Positions 12,216-24,314 of a stretch of 64,000 nt of DNA are shown one piece after another (position 1 is the stretch's first letter; every line of letters starts with the position of its first letter). Made by a program: the position numbers and the translations under genes. Under the pieces are notes generated by a model. That model searched no databases. It was not told the origin of the DNA and saw only the letters and a list, made by a program, of their open reading frames with translations. Source of the DNA: Sinonovacula constricta (Eukaryota > Mollusca > Bivalvia > Cardiida > Solecurtidae); NCBI GenBank assembly GCA_007844125.1, contig CM017556.1, positions 23,939,277 through 24,003,276 of the forward strand, written 5' to 3'.

Positions 12216-12339
12216 ATTATATGTTTTATACGAATTCCACAAAAGACTATAGTCGCCTTGTATATGTCATGTCAGAAAAGAATGAAAAGGACCTCAAATA
12301 AAAAAATGTGAGGATAATTCAGCTTTCTATTTTTTGCTC

Positions 12340-13306
12340 AGCCCATGTGAGTCGAAGGTGAGGTTAGACAGCTATGCCATATATTGCTCAGCTCATGAAA
12401 TGCGAAGTCTTGGATGATTTGGCAACTGGGTCACTTGGGGTCATAAAGTAGGTCACTAGGTCAAATCTTAGAAAAAAACACACTAGAGACGACATTTAAA
12501 GCCCAATCTTCACCAAACATAATCTGAATGTTTGCATTAAATCTTGGATGAGTTCGTAACTAGGTCATCTGGGGTCAAAAAGTAGGTCACTAGGTCAAAT
12601 CTTAGAAAAAGCTTGTGAACACACTAGAGGCCACAATTATAGGCCAAACTTCATCAAACTTAATCAGAATGTTTGTCTGCATAAAATCTTGGATGAGTTC
12701 GTAACTGGGTCACGTGGGGTCAAAAAGTAGGTAACTAGGTTAAATCTTAGAAAAAGCTTGTGAACACACTAGAGGCCACATTCGTAACCTAATCTACACC
12801 AAACTTGATCAGATTGTCTGCATCAAATCTTGGATGATGATATTATTGGGTCACGTGGGGTCAAAAAGTAGGTCTCTTGGTTACATTTTAAAAAAAAAAC
12901 TTGTGAAAACACTCAAGAGGCTACACTGATTGGGTCAGCAACTAGGTCACTAGGTCAAATGTTAGAAAAACCTTTTGAAAACACTTAGAGGCCACATCGA
13001 TGGCCCAATCTTCACCAAACTTGACCAGCATATTTGCCAGTATGAAATCTTATCTATGTTTTGAAGTGAGTCATGTGGATTCAGTTGGTTAATTGGTAAA
13101 ATTCTATAAAACGTTATCGATCCAGTGACCACACTAATGGTCCAATCTTCACCAAAGATTTTTAAAGTAAATAACTCTTAACAATTTGGTGCCAGATTTG
13201 AGCCAACTAAAAGTATGTGTCATCAGGTGAGCGATTAAGGGCCAACATGGCCATCTTGTTTAGCTAAGCCCATGAAGCGCAAAGGTGAGGTTAGACAGCT
13301 ATGCCA
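12340..13306 (-). repeat. Inverted copy of the ~150-bp tandem-unit element
   Basis: On the minus strand, the end near 13262 reads AAGATGGCCATGTTGGCCC then TTAATCGCTCACCTGATGAC. About 150-bp units then carry CAAGTTTGATGAAG, TTTGACCTAGTGACC and ACTTTTTGACCCCA. The sequence AAGGTGAGGTTAGACAGCTA occurs on both sides (about 12357 and 13282), so either the element is flanked by a duplication or the edge motif is repeated. Confidence 0.65.
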
Positions 13307-13359
13307 AAAGAACTTATCAACATTATGATTTTTAACATTTGTAGAAACTGAGAGCTTAC

Positions 13360-13459
13360 TTGATGTAAAGCCATCTGCATCGCTGAAAGTATTTTCTTCA
13401 CCTATCTGCACAGCAACTTTATCGGAAATGTAGCGTCTAATTGTACTTTTCTCACTTAA
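13360..13459 (-). CDS. Exon 12 of the large unknown minus-strand gene
   Basis: This is a 100-bp exon bounded on the minus strand by acceptor TTTCTTTCTTCTTAG and donor A|GTAAGCTCTC. Frame 0 is open: LSEKSTIRRYISDKVAVQIG, then EENTFSDADGFTS, with one base left over. That base completes an Ile codon with the first two bases of exon 13. The incoming phase (0) matches the end of exon 11 if its donor is CTGCAAG|GTGATA. It is a short polar segment with no recognised domain. The evidence rests on the splice sites and the double phase match. Confidence 0.55.
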
Positions 13460-15278
13460 CTAAGAAGAAAGAAAGAATGCAATTATATTATTTCTTCAAC
13501 AAAAAAGATCATATTCACAACTATAATGGTAAAATGTTATTTTGTCAAAATAATTATTTGAGCAAGCAACAGATGTTTTGAGCTTTTTTTTAATGTTTTA
13601 TTTTTCCTTTTTTAATCTTTATGCATAAACAATATCTTATATACTTTTACATATATTAACTTAACCCGGATTGGTAAAGAACAGTAAAAGGAAAACATGA
13701 AAACCATTGTCAAGGAAAGAAATTGTAATATCACATGCCCTTTGAATTTAAAGCATTTTGATTGGTCGAGCGCTGGTCGTGTGTCGTGAGTCAGTATTAA
13801 GTAGAATGTGTTCACATGAGCATCGAGAACGTAAAACTGATGATCCTGTCCTTTTCACGCATGCTGTTGCTAAAATAAAATGCCGCCTGGTAGAAGAAAT
13901 TGACAAATTGTCTCCGATTATAATTTAGTACCATTAAGAAAAAATATAACATTAAAAAGAGCAAAAAGTGTAACCTCAGTAGGGTGAATGCTTTTCGTGA
14001 TTATGTGTTGAGGAAAAATATGATAACACATTTTGAACGACGTACTGGAAATTTGTTTGAGGAAATGAGAAGCATAAAAGATGGCTCGTGAAAAACAATG
14101 ACTGTTATTTCATAGGGTATGTGATATAACAAGTAAAAGCTGTGTCCTTGGTCACTATCACAACATTATCCAGGTCCTTAAATATAAATATTGACCTCAA
14201 CTCAAGTCTGTATTTAAATAATGTATACGATTCAAATAGAAACAAACCGGAATAAACTCTTCTGTTATCCCACCATTCCGATCTAAAAATAAGAAGCAAT
14301 CAGAATAAACATAGTTCAAGATATATATTTACAATGGAACTACTGAATTGTGTTTTAAATGTTATTGTACTATTTAAAATCATTAACGTTGCCCTATCTT
14401 AACTTATTTTGTTATATAAACAATTGAAATAATGAAGAATATGTACATTCCAAAACTTGTGCTTCCATCATTGTTATGAATTTTAAAATATACGACAGTT
14501 TAAATTACTTGTTCTTTTCCTTGGCTTTATAATCAAAATTAAAATTAAAATTTAAAAATGAAAAGTAGAGAATTTGTACATGTTTCAATTACTAGTTTGT
14601 GTTCATTTTCAATCGTCCCGAACATTGCCAGACTGGCAAGATAATATTTGTTTTCATAAAATTATAGAAATAAAATATACAATTTCCACAATTATTATTT
14701 TTAAATGCAGTGAAGATTAAACATGTGTTTGTGTTTGGATCCAGATACCGTGACTATAAGAAACATGCACATAACCACTATGACATCCAGACAGATGCTG
14801 CATTGATGTCATTAATAAATATTGCCATGTAATTTGACTTCAATGGAACCCCTAACCCCCCTTTTTATGAAGAACTCTCTGAGATTTTTTTTAACTTAAC
14901 CATGTTACTGATGCAGTAGATATCCTATAAAAGACTTTAAGACCAATGTTTCGGAAGTTTAACATGAGAATAAAGAGAACCGATAGATGCTCCTCGAAGT
15001 TTCATTTTGGCACCTTTTATGCCTATTATGTGTTATACTCCAGTCAAAATTATGACGGATGAATGGACGGATGGATGAACGGATGGACGTACGAACGGGA
15101 TGATCAGAAGGATAGAGTGGAAACCCTTAGGAGAGCATTGAAATTCCTCCTGGCTAACGTTATAATTGTGAGAGCAGCATTATTGTGATACAACGCTTCC
15201 TATCAATTTATTTTTCATTTTTATTGACAATATGACCAAACCTTTATAGCTTATAAAATACTAACCTGATTTTATCAC
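13460..15278. other. Intron, nothing recognised
   Basis: AT-rich intronic sequence. Short open frames (minus 13612-13815 and 14105-14299) show no protein character. A GATGGACGGATG-rich run lies near 15055-15095. Confidence 0.45.
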
Positions 15279-16066
15279 CTTGCAGTTTGTTCCTATACTC
15301 TGTACCAACAAGTCCTTCAACTGGCCATCGGTTTCATCAGCCTGTCTGAAATTTTCGACACTGATATTTACTTCTCCATTCTCTACTGATATCTGGGTCA
15401 GGCTGCCGGGACCATTTGTAGAATCATCTTCAGACTTAGACAAATCCTCTTCACCTGGAACTTGAACCGGGTAGAGATCTCTGCCTTTATGCTTTTCATC
15501 TGAAATATAGTCCTGGCCACTGCTGTCATCTTCTGAGGCAGCATTGTCCTGATCAGGCAAGTTCTCAATCTGGCTTTTACCTCTCTCTTCCTCCTCATTT
15601 CTTCTTTCTTTAGGACCATCTTCTCTCTTTTCATGATAACTTCCTTTACCTTCTTGTTCATCTGGTCTCGCTTCATTATCATTTACTTTTTCGTTATGAC
15701 AATGTGCTCCCTCATCATCATCACCACCATCATCATCATTTCCACTTTCTTCATGACCACATCCTATACCTTCGTCATTCCTTTCATCTTTAAGATCACC
15801 TCCTTTCTCTTCATGACCTTCTCTAGCATAGTCTTCATTACTTCCTCTATCTTCATAACTACTGCCTCTCTCTTTATCATCATTTCCTCTTCTTTCTTCA
15901 TAATCATCTCCTCTCTCTTCATCACCATTTTCTTTAAAATCATCACCATTTTTACTTATTTTACCATTAATTCCTCCTCCTTCATTATCATCTCCCCTTT
16001 TTCCAAGACGATTAACAGTAGCATGCACTGTGACTGGTTCTGCTTTAGCGTCTCTCTCTTCAAGAC
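15279..16066 (-). CDS. Exon 11: long acidic exon, ancestral-type member of the duplicated exon family
   Basis: This is a 788-bp exon (262 codons plus two leading bases). The acceptor TGTTGGCATTACAG is identical in context to that of the five downstream-copied exons. It begins LEERDAKAEPVTVH, like their PEERDAKAQPVTVH. A long run of imperfect D/E/G/R/K-rich blocks (RGDDYEERRGNDDKER, HEESGNDDDGGDDDEG) is absent from the short copies. It rejoins them at SQIENLPDQDNAASEDDSSG and QVPGEEDLSKSEDD, then ends with a unique tail (ISVENGEVNISVENFRQADE, DLLVQSIGTNCK). The donor CAAG|GTGATA gives phase 0, matching exon 12. The other possible donor (TCAG|GTTAGT) would run into a stop. The segment is extremely acidic and probably disordered. 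Confidence 0.65.
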
Positions 16067-17149
16067 CTGTAATGCCAACAAATAATACAATGAATGATTA
16101 AGTTTCAACATGACAAAAGGCTCTTAAAATTACAGAGCATCATCACTCTACAAATTAGGGGCATGATGGCCCTGTATAGCTCGCCTAATGGCCATACACA
16201 ATGCAATAGCAGTGGTAAGTAACAGTGATAGTTTAATAACAGTGAATTTTCAGCTATGTTTAGACAGACCACAATCATTCTAAACCATGAGGGCCATCAT
16301 GGCCCTATATCGCTCACGTGTGTGTCGTAGGCATTTAGCTAAAATTACCATGGAATAACATCAATGTTAAAACAGACCAGAATAATTATAATGCATGTAC
16401 ACAAGCAACATATACACAGCTTCATTTTTACTACAAGGCCCTATTTTGAAAATGACAACTCCGACTGTTCTTGATGGACCACAATTCTTTGAACAATTTC
16501 AATATATGGCCACCCAAGGAATATGTATACCATATATCAAACGTCTAGCTCTTGTGCTTTATGGCAGCCATGGTTTTTGAGGGATCGAAACTTTTCAATT
16601 CTCCTGCCAGCTTCTAAAAACTATGGTTGAGTTTAGTCAAGCAGTTATAGAGGAGATGGCAATAAAAAATGTTGATGGATGAATGATGCAGACAATGGAC
16701 ACTTGATAATTATGGATGATCAATGTAGTTCATCATAAGCATCAACCTTTCCTTTATTTTCATGTCCATCACCTCTCTTCCTACATCAGCATTTCCTCTT
16801 TCTTCATTTCCACTTCTTTTTCTTCATCAACATAAAACGCCAAACTGTGTTCTCATTTTGAACTGAATGTTTAACTTTGACGAATTTTAGATGCTGCGCT
16901 AGCCAATGAGATGCACATGCATGCAAGAAGTAACATACTTATAGTAAACCATAAGGTTTTGACAAAGTTCAAATAATAAAAATAACAAAGGACTATAACT
17001 CCTAAATTATGAGAAATAGAGTTATGATTCTTGTACACAACTATTCTTTTCATTAAGATCTAGCAGCCTATGAAGTTTCATGTTGACACCTCTTACAGGC
17101 TGTCGGGCCTTTTGAAAATCATAATCAGACTCAGAAAAATCCTCCTCAC

Positions 17150-17410
17150 CTGAAACTTGAATCTGGTAGGGATCTCTGCCCTGATCTTCTTCATCTAAAA
17201 TATAGCCCTGTTCACTGCTGTCATCTTGTGAGGCAGCATTTTTCTGATCAGGCAAGTCCTCAATCTGGCTTTCTCCTCTCTTTTCCTCATCATTTCCTCT
17301 TTCTTCAGGACCATCTACGCTCTCTTCATCATCATTTTCTTTTTCTTCGTGACGATCAACAGCAGCATGCACTGTGACTGGTTGTGCTTTAGCGTCTCTC
17401 TCTTCTGGGT
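17150..17410 (-). CDS. Exon 10: 261-bp tandem acidic exon
   Basis: It is bounded on the minus strand by TTGGCATTACAG|AC and TTTCAG|GTGAGGAGG, phase 1 in and phase 1 out. The sequence begins PEERDAKAQPVTVHAAVDRH and contains EEKENDDEESVDGPEERGND and GYILDEEDQGRDPYQIQVS. This copy has unique changes (D for N after AAV, V in ESVDG, KRGES). An alternative donor about 53 bp downstream (CCT|GTAAGA) would not keep frame, so the GTGAGG donor is preferred. The polypeptide is acidic, polar and probably disordered. Confidence 0.62.
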
Positions 17411-18494
17411 CTGTAATGCCAACAACAAATAATACAATGAATGATTAAGTTTCAACATGACAAAAGGCTCTTAAAATTACAGAGCAGCATCACTCTACAA
17501 ATGAGGGGCATGATGGCACTGTATAGAACGCCTAATGGCCATACACAATGCAATAGCAGTGGTAAGTAACAGTGATAGTTTAATAACAGTTAATTATCAG
17601 CTATGTTTAGACAGACCACAATCATTTTAAACTATGAGGGCCATCATGGCCCTATATCGCTCACCTGTGTGTCGTAGACATTAAGCTAAAATTAGCATGG
17701 AATAACAGCAATGTTAAAACAGACCAGAATAATTATAATGCATGTACACAAGCAACATATAGACAGTTTCATTTTTACTACAAGGCCCTATATTGAAAAT
17801 GACAACTCCGACTGTTCTTGATGGACCACAATTCTTTGAACAATTTCAATATATGGCCACCCAAGGAATATGTATACCATACATAAAACGTCTAACTCTT
17901 GTGCTTTCTGGCAGCAATGTTTTTTTAGGGATCGAAACTTTTCAATTCTCCTGCCAGCGTCTTAAAAGTGTGGTTGAGTTTAGTCAAGCAGTTATAGAGG
18001 AGATGGCAAAAATGTTGATGGATAAATGATGCAGACAATGGACACTTGATAATTATGGTTGATCACAACAGCTCATCATGAGCATCAACCTTCCCTTTAC
18101 TTTCATGTCCATCTCCTCTCTTCCTACATCAGCATTTCCTCTTTCTTCATTTTCACTTCTTTTTCTTCATCAACATAAAACGCCAAACTCTGTTCTCATT
18201 TTGTATTGAATGCTTAACTTTGACAAATTTTAGATGCTGCGCTAGCCAATGACATGCATACATGCATGCAAGAAGTAACATACTTATAGTAAACCATAAG
18301 GTTTTGACAAAGTTCAAATAATAAAAATAACAAAGGACTATAACTCCTAAGTTATGAGAAATAGAGTTTTGATTCTTGTACACAACTATTCTTTTCATTA
18401 AGATCTAGCTGCCTATGAAGTTTCATGTTGACACCTCTTACAGGCTGCCAGGTCTTTTGAAAATCATCTTCAGACTCAGAAAAATCCTCCTCAC

Positions 18495-18755
18495 CTGAAA
18501 CTTGAATCTGGTAGGGTTCTCTGCCCTTATCTTCTTCATCTAAAATATAGCCCTGTTCACTGCTGTCATCTTGTGAGGCAGCATTTTTCTGATCAGGCAA
18601 GTCCTCAATCTGGCTTTCACCACTCTTTTCATCATCACTTCCTCTTTCTTCAGGACCATCTTCGCTCTCTTCGTTATCATTTTCTTTTTCTTCGTGACGA
18701 TTAACAGCAGCATGCACTGGGACTGGTTGTGCTTTAGAGTCTCTCTCTTCTGGGT
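18495..18755 (-). CDS. Exon 9: 261-bp tandem acidic exon
   Basis: Length, splice sites and phases match the neighbouring copies. It begins PEERDSKAQPVPVHAAVNRH and carries EERGSDDEKSGESQIEDLPD and LDEEDKGREPYQIQVS. The SDDEK and D-S variants are shared with the exon at 21202-21462, suggesting these two copies are each other's closest relatives. That alternation fits duplication of a two-unit block or conversion. Confidence 0.62.
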
Positions 18756-19844
18756 CTGTAATGCCAACAACAAATAATACAATGAATGATTAAGTTTCAA
18801 CATGACAAAAGGCTCTTAAAATTACAGAGCAGCATCACTCTACAAATGAGGGGCATGATGACCCTGTATAGCTCGCCTAATGGCCGTACACAATGCACTA
18901 GCAGTGATAAGTAACAGTGATAGTTTAATAACAGTGAATTATCAGCTATCTTTAGACAGACCACAATCATTCTAAAACATGAGGGCCATCATGGCCCTAT
19001 ATCGTTCACCTGTGTGTCGTAGACATTAAGCTAAAATTAGCATGGAATAACAGCAATGTTAAACAGACCAGAATAATTATAACGCATGTACACAAGCAAC
19101 ATATAGACAGTTTCATTTTTACTACAAGGCCCTATATTGAAAATGACAACTCCGACTGTTCTTGATGGACCACAATTCTTTGAACAGTTTCAATATATGG
19201 CCACCCAAGGAATATGTATACCATATATAAAACGTCTAGCTCTTATGCTTTCTGGCAGCAATGTTTTTTGAGGGATCGAAACTTTTCAATTCTTCTGCCA
19301 GCTTCTAAAAAGTGTGGTTGACTTTAGTCAAGCAGTTATAGAGGAGATGGCAATACAAAAATGTTGATGGATGAATGATGCAGACAATGGACACTTGAAA
19401 ATAATAGGTGATCAATGTAGTTCATCATAAGCATCAACCTTCCCTTTACTTTCATGTCCATCTCCTCTCTTCCTACATCAACATTTCCTCTTTCTTCATT
19501 TTCACTTCTTTTTCTTCATCAACATAAAACGCCAAACTCTGTTCTCATTTTGTTCTGAATGCTTACCTTTGACAAATTTTAGATGCTGCGCTAGCCAATG
19601 ACATGCATACATGCATGCAAGAAGTAACATACTTATTGTAAACCATAAGGTTTGGGCAAAGTTTGAATAATAAAAATAACAAAGGACTATAACTCCTAAA
19701 TTATGAGAAATAGAGTTTTGATTCTTATACACAACTCTTCTTTTCATTAAGATCTAGCAGCCTATGAAGTTTCATGTTGACACCTTTTACAGGCTGCCAG
19801 GCCTTTTAAAGAATCATCTTCAGACTCAGACAAATCTTCCTCAC

Positions 19845-20105
19845 CTGAAACTTGAATCTGGCAGGGATCGCTGCTTTCATGTTCTTCATCTAAAATATAG
19901 CCCTGTTCACTGCTGTCATCTTGTGAGGCAGCATTTTTCTGATCAGGCAAGTCCTCAATCTGGCTTTCACCACTCTTTTCCTCATCATTTCCTCTTTCTT
20001 CAGGACCATCTTCGCTCTCTTCATTATCATTTTCTTTTTCTTCGTGACGATTAACAGCAGCATGCACTGGGACTGGTTCTGCTTTAGCGTCTCTCTCTTC
20101 TGGGT
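19845..20105 (-). CDS. Exon 8: 261-bp tandem acidic exon
   Basis: It has the same acceptor, donor and phase 1-1 structure. It begins PEERDAKAEPVPVHAAVNRH and ends LDEEHESSDPCQIQVS, with the only cysteine among the copies. Beyond the preferred donor, this copy has one extra base relative to the others, so here alone the alternative downstream donor (CCT|GTAAAA) would also be in phase. Exon length variation by alternative 5' splicing is therefore conceivable for this copy. Confidence 0.6.
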
Positions 20106-21201
20106 CTGTAATGCCAACAACAAATAATACAATGAATGATTTAGTTTCAACATGACAAAAGGCTCTTAAAATTACAGAGCAGCATCACTCTACAAATGAG
20201 GGGCATGATGATGGCCCTGTATAGCTCGCTTAATGGCCGTACACAATGCACGAGCAGTGATAAGTAACAGTGATAGTTTAATAACAGTGAATTATCAGCT
20301 ATGTTTAGACAGACCACAATCATTCTAAACCATGAGGGCCATCACGGCGCTATATCGCTCACCTGTGTGTCGTAGACATTAAGCGAAAATTAGCATGGAA
20401 TAACAGCAATGTTAAACAAACCAGAATAATTATAACGCATGTACGCAAGCAACATATAGACAGATTCATTTTTACTACAAGGCCCTATATTGAAAATGAC
20501 AACTCCGACTGTTCTTATTGGACCACAATTCTTTGAACAATTTCAATATATGGCCACCCAAGGAATATGTATACTATATATAAAACGTCTAGCTCTTATG
20601 CTTTCTAGCAGCCATGTTTTTTGAGGGATCGAAACTTTTTAATTCCCCTGCCAGCTCAAGCTTCCAAAAAGTATGGTTGAGTTTGGTCTAGCAGTTATAG
20701 AGGAGATGGCAATAAAAAATGTTGATGGATGAATGATGCAGACAATGGACACTTGATAATTATGGTTGATCACAATAGCTCATCATAAGCATCAACCTTT
20801 CCTTTACTTTCATGTCCATCTCCTCTCTTCCTACATCAGCATTTCCTCTTTCTTCATTTTCACTTCTTTTTCTTCATCAACATAAAACGCCAAACTCTGT
20901 TCTCATTTTGTATTGAATGCTTAACTTTGACAAATTTTAGATGCTGCGCTAGCCAATGACATGCATACATGCATGCAAGAAGTAACATACTTATAGTAAA
21001 CCATAAGGTTTTGACAAAGTTCAAATAATAAAAATAACAAAGGACTATAACTCCTAAGTTATGAGAAATAAAGTTATGATTCTTGTACACAACTATTCTT
21101 TTCATTAAGATCTAGCTGCCTATGAAGTTTCATGTTGACACCTCTTACAGGCTGCCAGGCCTTTTGAAAATCATCTTCAGACTCAGAAAAATCCTCCTCA
21201 C

Positions 21202-21462
21202 CTGAAACTTGAATCTGGTAGTTCTCTCTGCCCTTATGTTCTTCATCTAAAATATAGCCCTGTTCACTGCTGTCATCTTGTGAGGCAGCATTTTTCTGAT
21301 CAGGCAAGTCCTCAATCTGGCTTTCACCACTCTTTTCATCATCACTTCCTCTTTCTTCAGGACCATCTTCGCTCTCATCGTTATCATTTTCTTTTTCTTC
21401 GTGACGATTAACAGCAGCATGCACTGGGACTGGTTGTGCTTTAGAGTCTCTCTCTTCTGGGT
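21202..21462 (-). CDS. Exon 7: 261-bp tandem acidic exon
   Basis: It is 261 bp with the same GCATTACAG acceptor and CAG|GTGAGG donor, phase 1-1. It begins PEERDSKAQPVPVHAAVNRH and contains EEKENDNDESEDGPEERGSD and LDEEHKGRENYQIQVS. It is nearly the same as the exon at 18495-18755. Confidence 0.62.
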
Positions 21463-22615
21463 CTGTAATGCCAACAACAAATAATACAATGAATGATTAA
21501 GTTTCAACATGACAAAAGGCTCTTAAAATTACAGAGCAGCATCACTCTACAAATGAGGGGCATGATGGCCCTGTAGAGCTCGCCTAATGGCCGTACACAA
21601 TGCACTAGCAGTGATAAGTAACAGTGATAGTTTAATAACAGTGAATTATCAGTTATGTTTAGACAGACCACAATCATTCTAAAACATGAGGGCCATCATG
21701 GCCCTATATCGTTCACCTGTGTGTCGTAGACATTAAGCTAAAATTAGCATGGAATAACAGCAATGTTAAACAAACCAGAATAATTATAACGCATGTACGC
21801 AAGCAACATATAGACAGTTTCATTTTTACTGCAAGGCCCTATATTGAAAATGACAACTCCGACTGTTCTTGATGGACCACAATTCTTTGAACAGTTTCAA
21901 TATATGGCCACCCAAGGAATATGTATACCATATATAAAACGTCTAGCTCTTATGCTTTCTGGCAGCAATGTTTTTTGAGGGATCAAAACTTTTCAATTCT
22001 CCTGCCAGCTTCTAAAAAGTGTGGTTGAGTTTAGTCAAGCAGTTATAGAGGAGATGGCAATACAAAAATGTTGATGGATGAATGATGCAGACAATGGACA
22101 CTTGAAAATAATAGGTGATCAATGTAGTTCATCATAAGCATCAACCTTCCCTTTACTTTCATGTCCATCTCCTCTCTTCCTACATCAACATTTCCTCTTT
22201 CTTCATTTCCACTTCTTTTTCTTCATCAACATAAAACGCCAAACTGTGTTCTCATTCTGTAATGAATGCTTAACTTTGACGAATTTTTCGCCTTGTACCG
22301 TCTTATTAAGAAAAGCTTTAAAACAAGTTATCTTAAGACCTGAACATACATTTTAGAAGCTGCGCTAGCCAATGAGATGCACATGCATGCAAGAAGTAAC
22401 ATACTTATAGTAAACCATAAGGTTTGGACAAAGTTTGAATAATAAAAATAACAAAGGACTATAACTCCTAAATTATGAGAAATAAAGTTATGATTCTTGT
22501 ACACAACTCTTCTTTTCATTAAGATCTAGCTGCCTATGAAGTTTCATGTTGACACCTTTTACAGGCTGCCGGGTCTTTTGAAAATCATATTCAGACTCAG
22601 ACAAATCCTCCTCAC

Positions 22616-22876
22616 CTGAAACTTGAATCTGGTAGGGATCTCTGCCCTCATGTTCTTCATCTAAAATATAGCCCTGTTCACTGCTGTCATCTTGTGAGGC
22701 AGCATTTTTCTGATCAGGCAAGTCCTCAATCTGGCTTTCACCACTCTTTTCCTCATCATTTCCTCTTTCTTCAGGACCATCTTTGCTCTCTTCATTATCA
22801 TTTTCTTTTTCTTCATGACGATTAACAGCAGCATACACTGGGACTGGTTGTGCTTTAGAGTCTCTCTCTTCTGGGT
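22616..22876 (-). CDS. Exon 6: first of the 261-bp tandem acidic exons in transcript order
   Basis: It has the same splice sites and phases as the other copies. It begins PEERDSKAQPVPVYAAVNRH (Tyr instead of His) and contains ENDNEESKDGPEERGNDEEK and LDEEHEGRDPYQIQVS. The single base left by exon 5 (24315-24428) plus AC forms an Asp codon, so the join is in frame. The intron following it is about 60 bp longer than in other units because of the CGCCTTGTACC insertion. Confidence 0.62.
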
Positions 22877-23959
22877 CTGTAATGCCAACAACAAATAATA
22901 TATGAATGATTAAGTTTCAACATGACAAAAGGCTCTTAAAATTACAGAGCAGCATCACTCTACAAATGAGGGGCATGATGGCCCTGTATAGCTCGCTTAA
23001 TGGCCGTACACAATGCAATAGCAGTGGTAAGTAACAGTGATAGTTTAATAACAGTGAATTATCAGCTATGTTTAGACAGACCACAATCATTCTAAACCAT
23101 GAGGGCCATCATGGCCCTATATCGCTCACCTGTGTGTCGTAGACATTTAGCTAAAATTAGCATGGAATAACAGCAATGTTAAAACAGACCAGAATAATTA
23201 TAATGCATGTACACAAGCAACATATAGACAGTTTCATTTTTACTACAAGGCCCTATATTGAAAATGACAACTCCGACTGTTCTTGATGGACCACAATTCT
23301 TTGAACAATTTCAATATATGGCCACCCAAGGAATATGTATACAATGTATCAAACGTCTAGCTCTTATGCTTTCTGGCAGCCATGTTTTTTGAGGGATCAA
23401 ATCTTTTCAATTCCCCTGCCAGCTGAAGCTTCCAAAAAGTATGGTTGAGTTTGGTCTAGCAGTAATAGAGGAGATGGCAATAAAAAAATGTTGATGGATG
23501 AATGATGCAGACAATGGACACTTGATAATTATAGGTGATCAATGTAGTTCATCATAAGCATCAACCTTTCCTTTATTTTCATGTCCATCTCCTCTCTTCC
23601 TACATCAGCATTTCCTCTTTCTTCATTTCCACTTCTTTTTCTTCATCAACATAAAACGCCAAACTGTGTTCTCATTCTGTAATGAATGCTTAACTTTGAC
23701 GAATTTTTCGCCTTGTACCGTCTTATTAGAGAAAGCTTTAAAACAAGTTATCTTAAGACCTGCACATACATTTTAGAAGCTGCGCTAGCCAATGAGATGC
23801 ACATGCATGCAAGAAGTAACATACTTAAATAAACCATCAATGTAACAACAACAGGAACAAATAACACTCAGCAAGCTTGGCAATATAACTTGTGTCATAA
23901 TATGTCTATGAATAGATTATCCATGTCATTTAAGTTAACAGATACTGTTAAAATTGTTT

Positions 23960-24310
23960 AAAGGCATTGAAAATGGCTTTCTTTAGCTTGCATTTACCGA
24001 TCCGCCCCACACCTCACCTCAAAGATGACACCATGCTGTAATTAGATGTGCCATAGGGAAAGAGGTCGAAAAACAGTTAGTCACACTTGATGCACATAAA
24101 CTTACTGCACTGCTACTGGTCAATAACGATCTAATCCCCACCCCTTTCTTGCTACCACTCCAGCCTGGAGCTGTGTCCAGCCGCCTAGACCCACACCACC
24201 CACACTTTTTTCCTCCAGTCACTTACTGTGTGATCACAGTGTGAAGCCAGATAAGTCCACAAGCCAATTTTCAATGCCTTTAATTATTGTCAAGAAAACC
24301 AAATCCAGTC
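23960..24310 (+). repeat. Repeat flanking exon 5 (left member of the segmental duplication family)
   Basis: It runs from ATTGAAAATGGCTTTCTTTA through AAAACAGTTAGTCACACTTG, CTAATCCCCACCCCTTTCTT and ACCACCCACACTTTTTTCC to CAATTTTCAATGCC. It recurs at 27016-27245 (nearly identical) and at 11855-12215 (diverged). Minus-strand ORFs here (24019-24222, 26934-27170) are identical because of the duplication and are not regarded as genes. Confidence 0.7.
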
Positions 24311-24314
24311 TTAC

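Larger units (their letters stand above)
16067..23835. repeat. Tandem array of ~1.35-kb units, each carrying one 261-bp exon
   Basis: Six units (counting the exon 11 unit) recur with spacings of about 1344, 1345, 1350, 1357 and 1414 bp between corresponding exon ends. Each unit holds an acidic exon (minus), GCATGATGGCCCTGTATAGC, a hairpin-like AGGGCCATCATGGCCCT end, a plus-strand stretch starting AAAATGACAACTCCGACTG, and a purine-rich block (minus) reading like a relic of the acidic exon (KEVEMKKEE). The plus ORF at 17793-18029 lies in the repeat-like portion and is interrupted in the other copies. The last unit boundary (22290-22350 and 23700-23790) carries an extra CGCCTTGTACCGTCTTATTA segment. 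The units are highly similar, suggesting recent duplication or gene conversion. Confidence 0.9.

Noticed and set aside
15633..16085. Plus-strand 150-codon Ile/Phe/Ser/Thr-rich ORF opposite exon 11
   Set aside because: It is the antisense of a GAA/GAT-rich acidic exon. Its hydrophobic look follows from base composition.
16395..18029. Plus-strand ORF beginning KMTTPTVLDGPQFFEQFQYM, open for 78 codons at 17793-18029
   Set aside because: The other units of the array have stops or frameshifts in it, and its text matches the non-coding repeat style of the intron. There is no conserved length, unlike the 261-bp exons.
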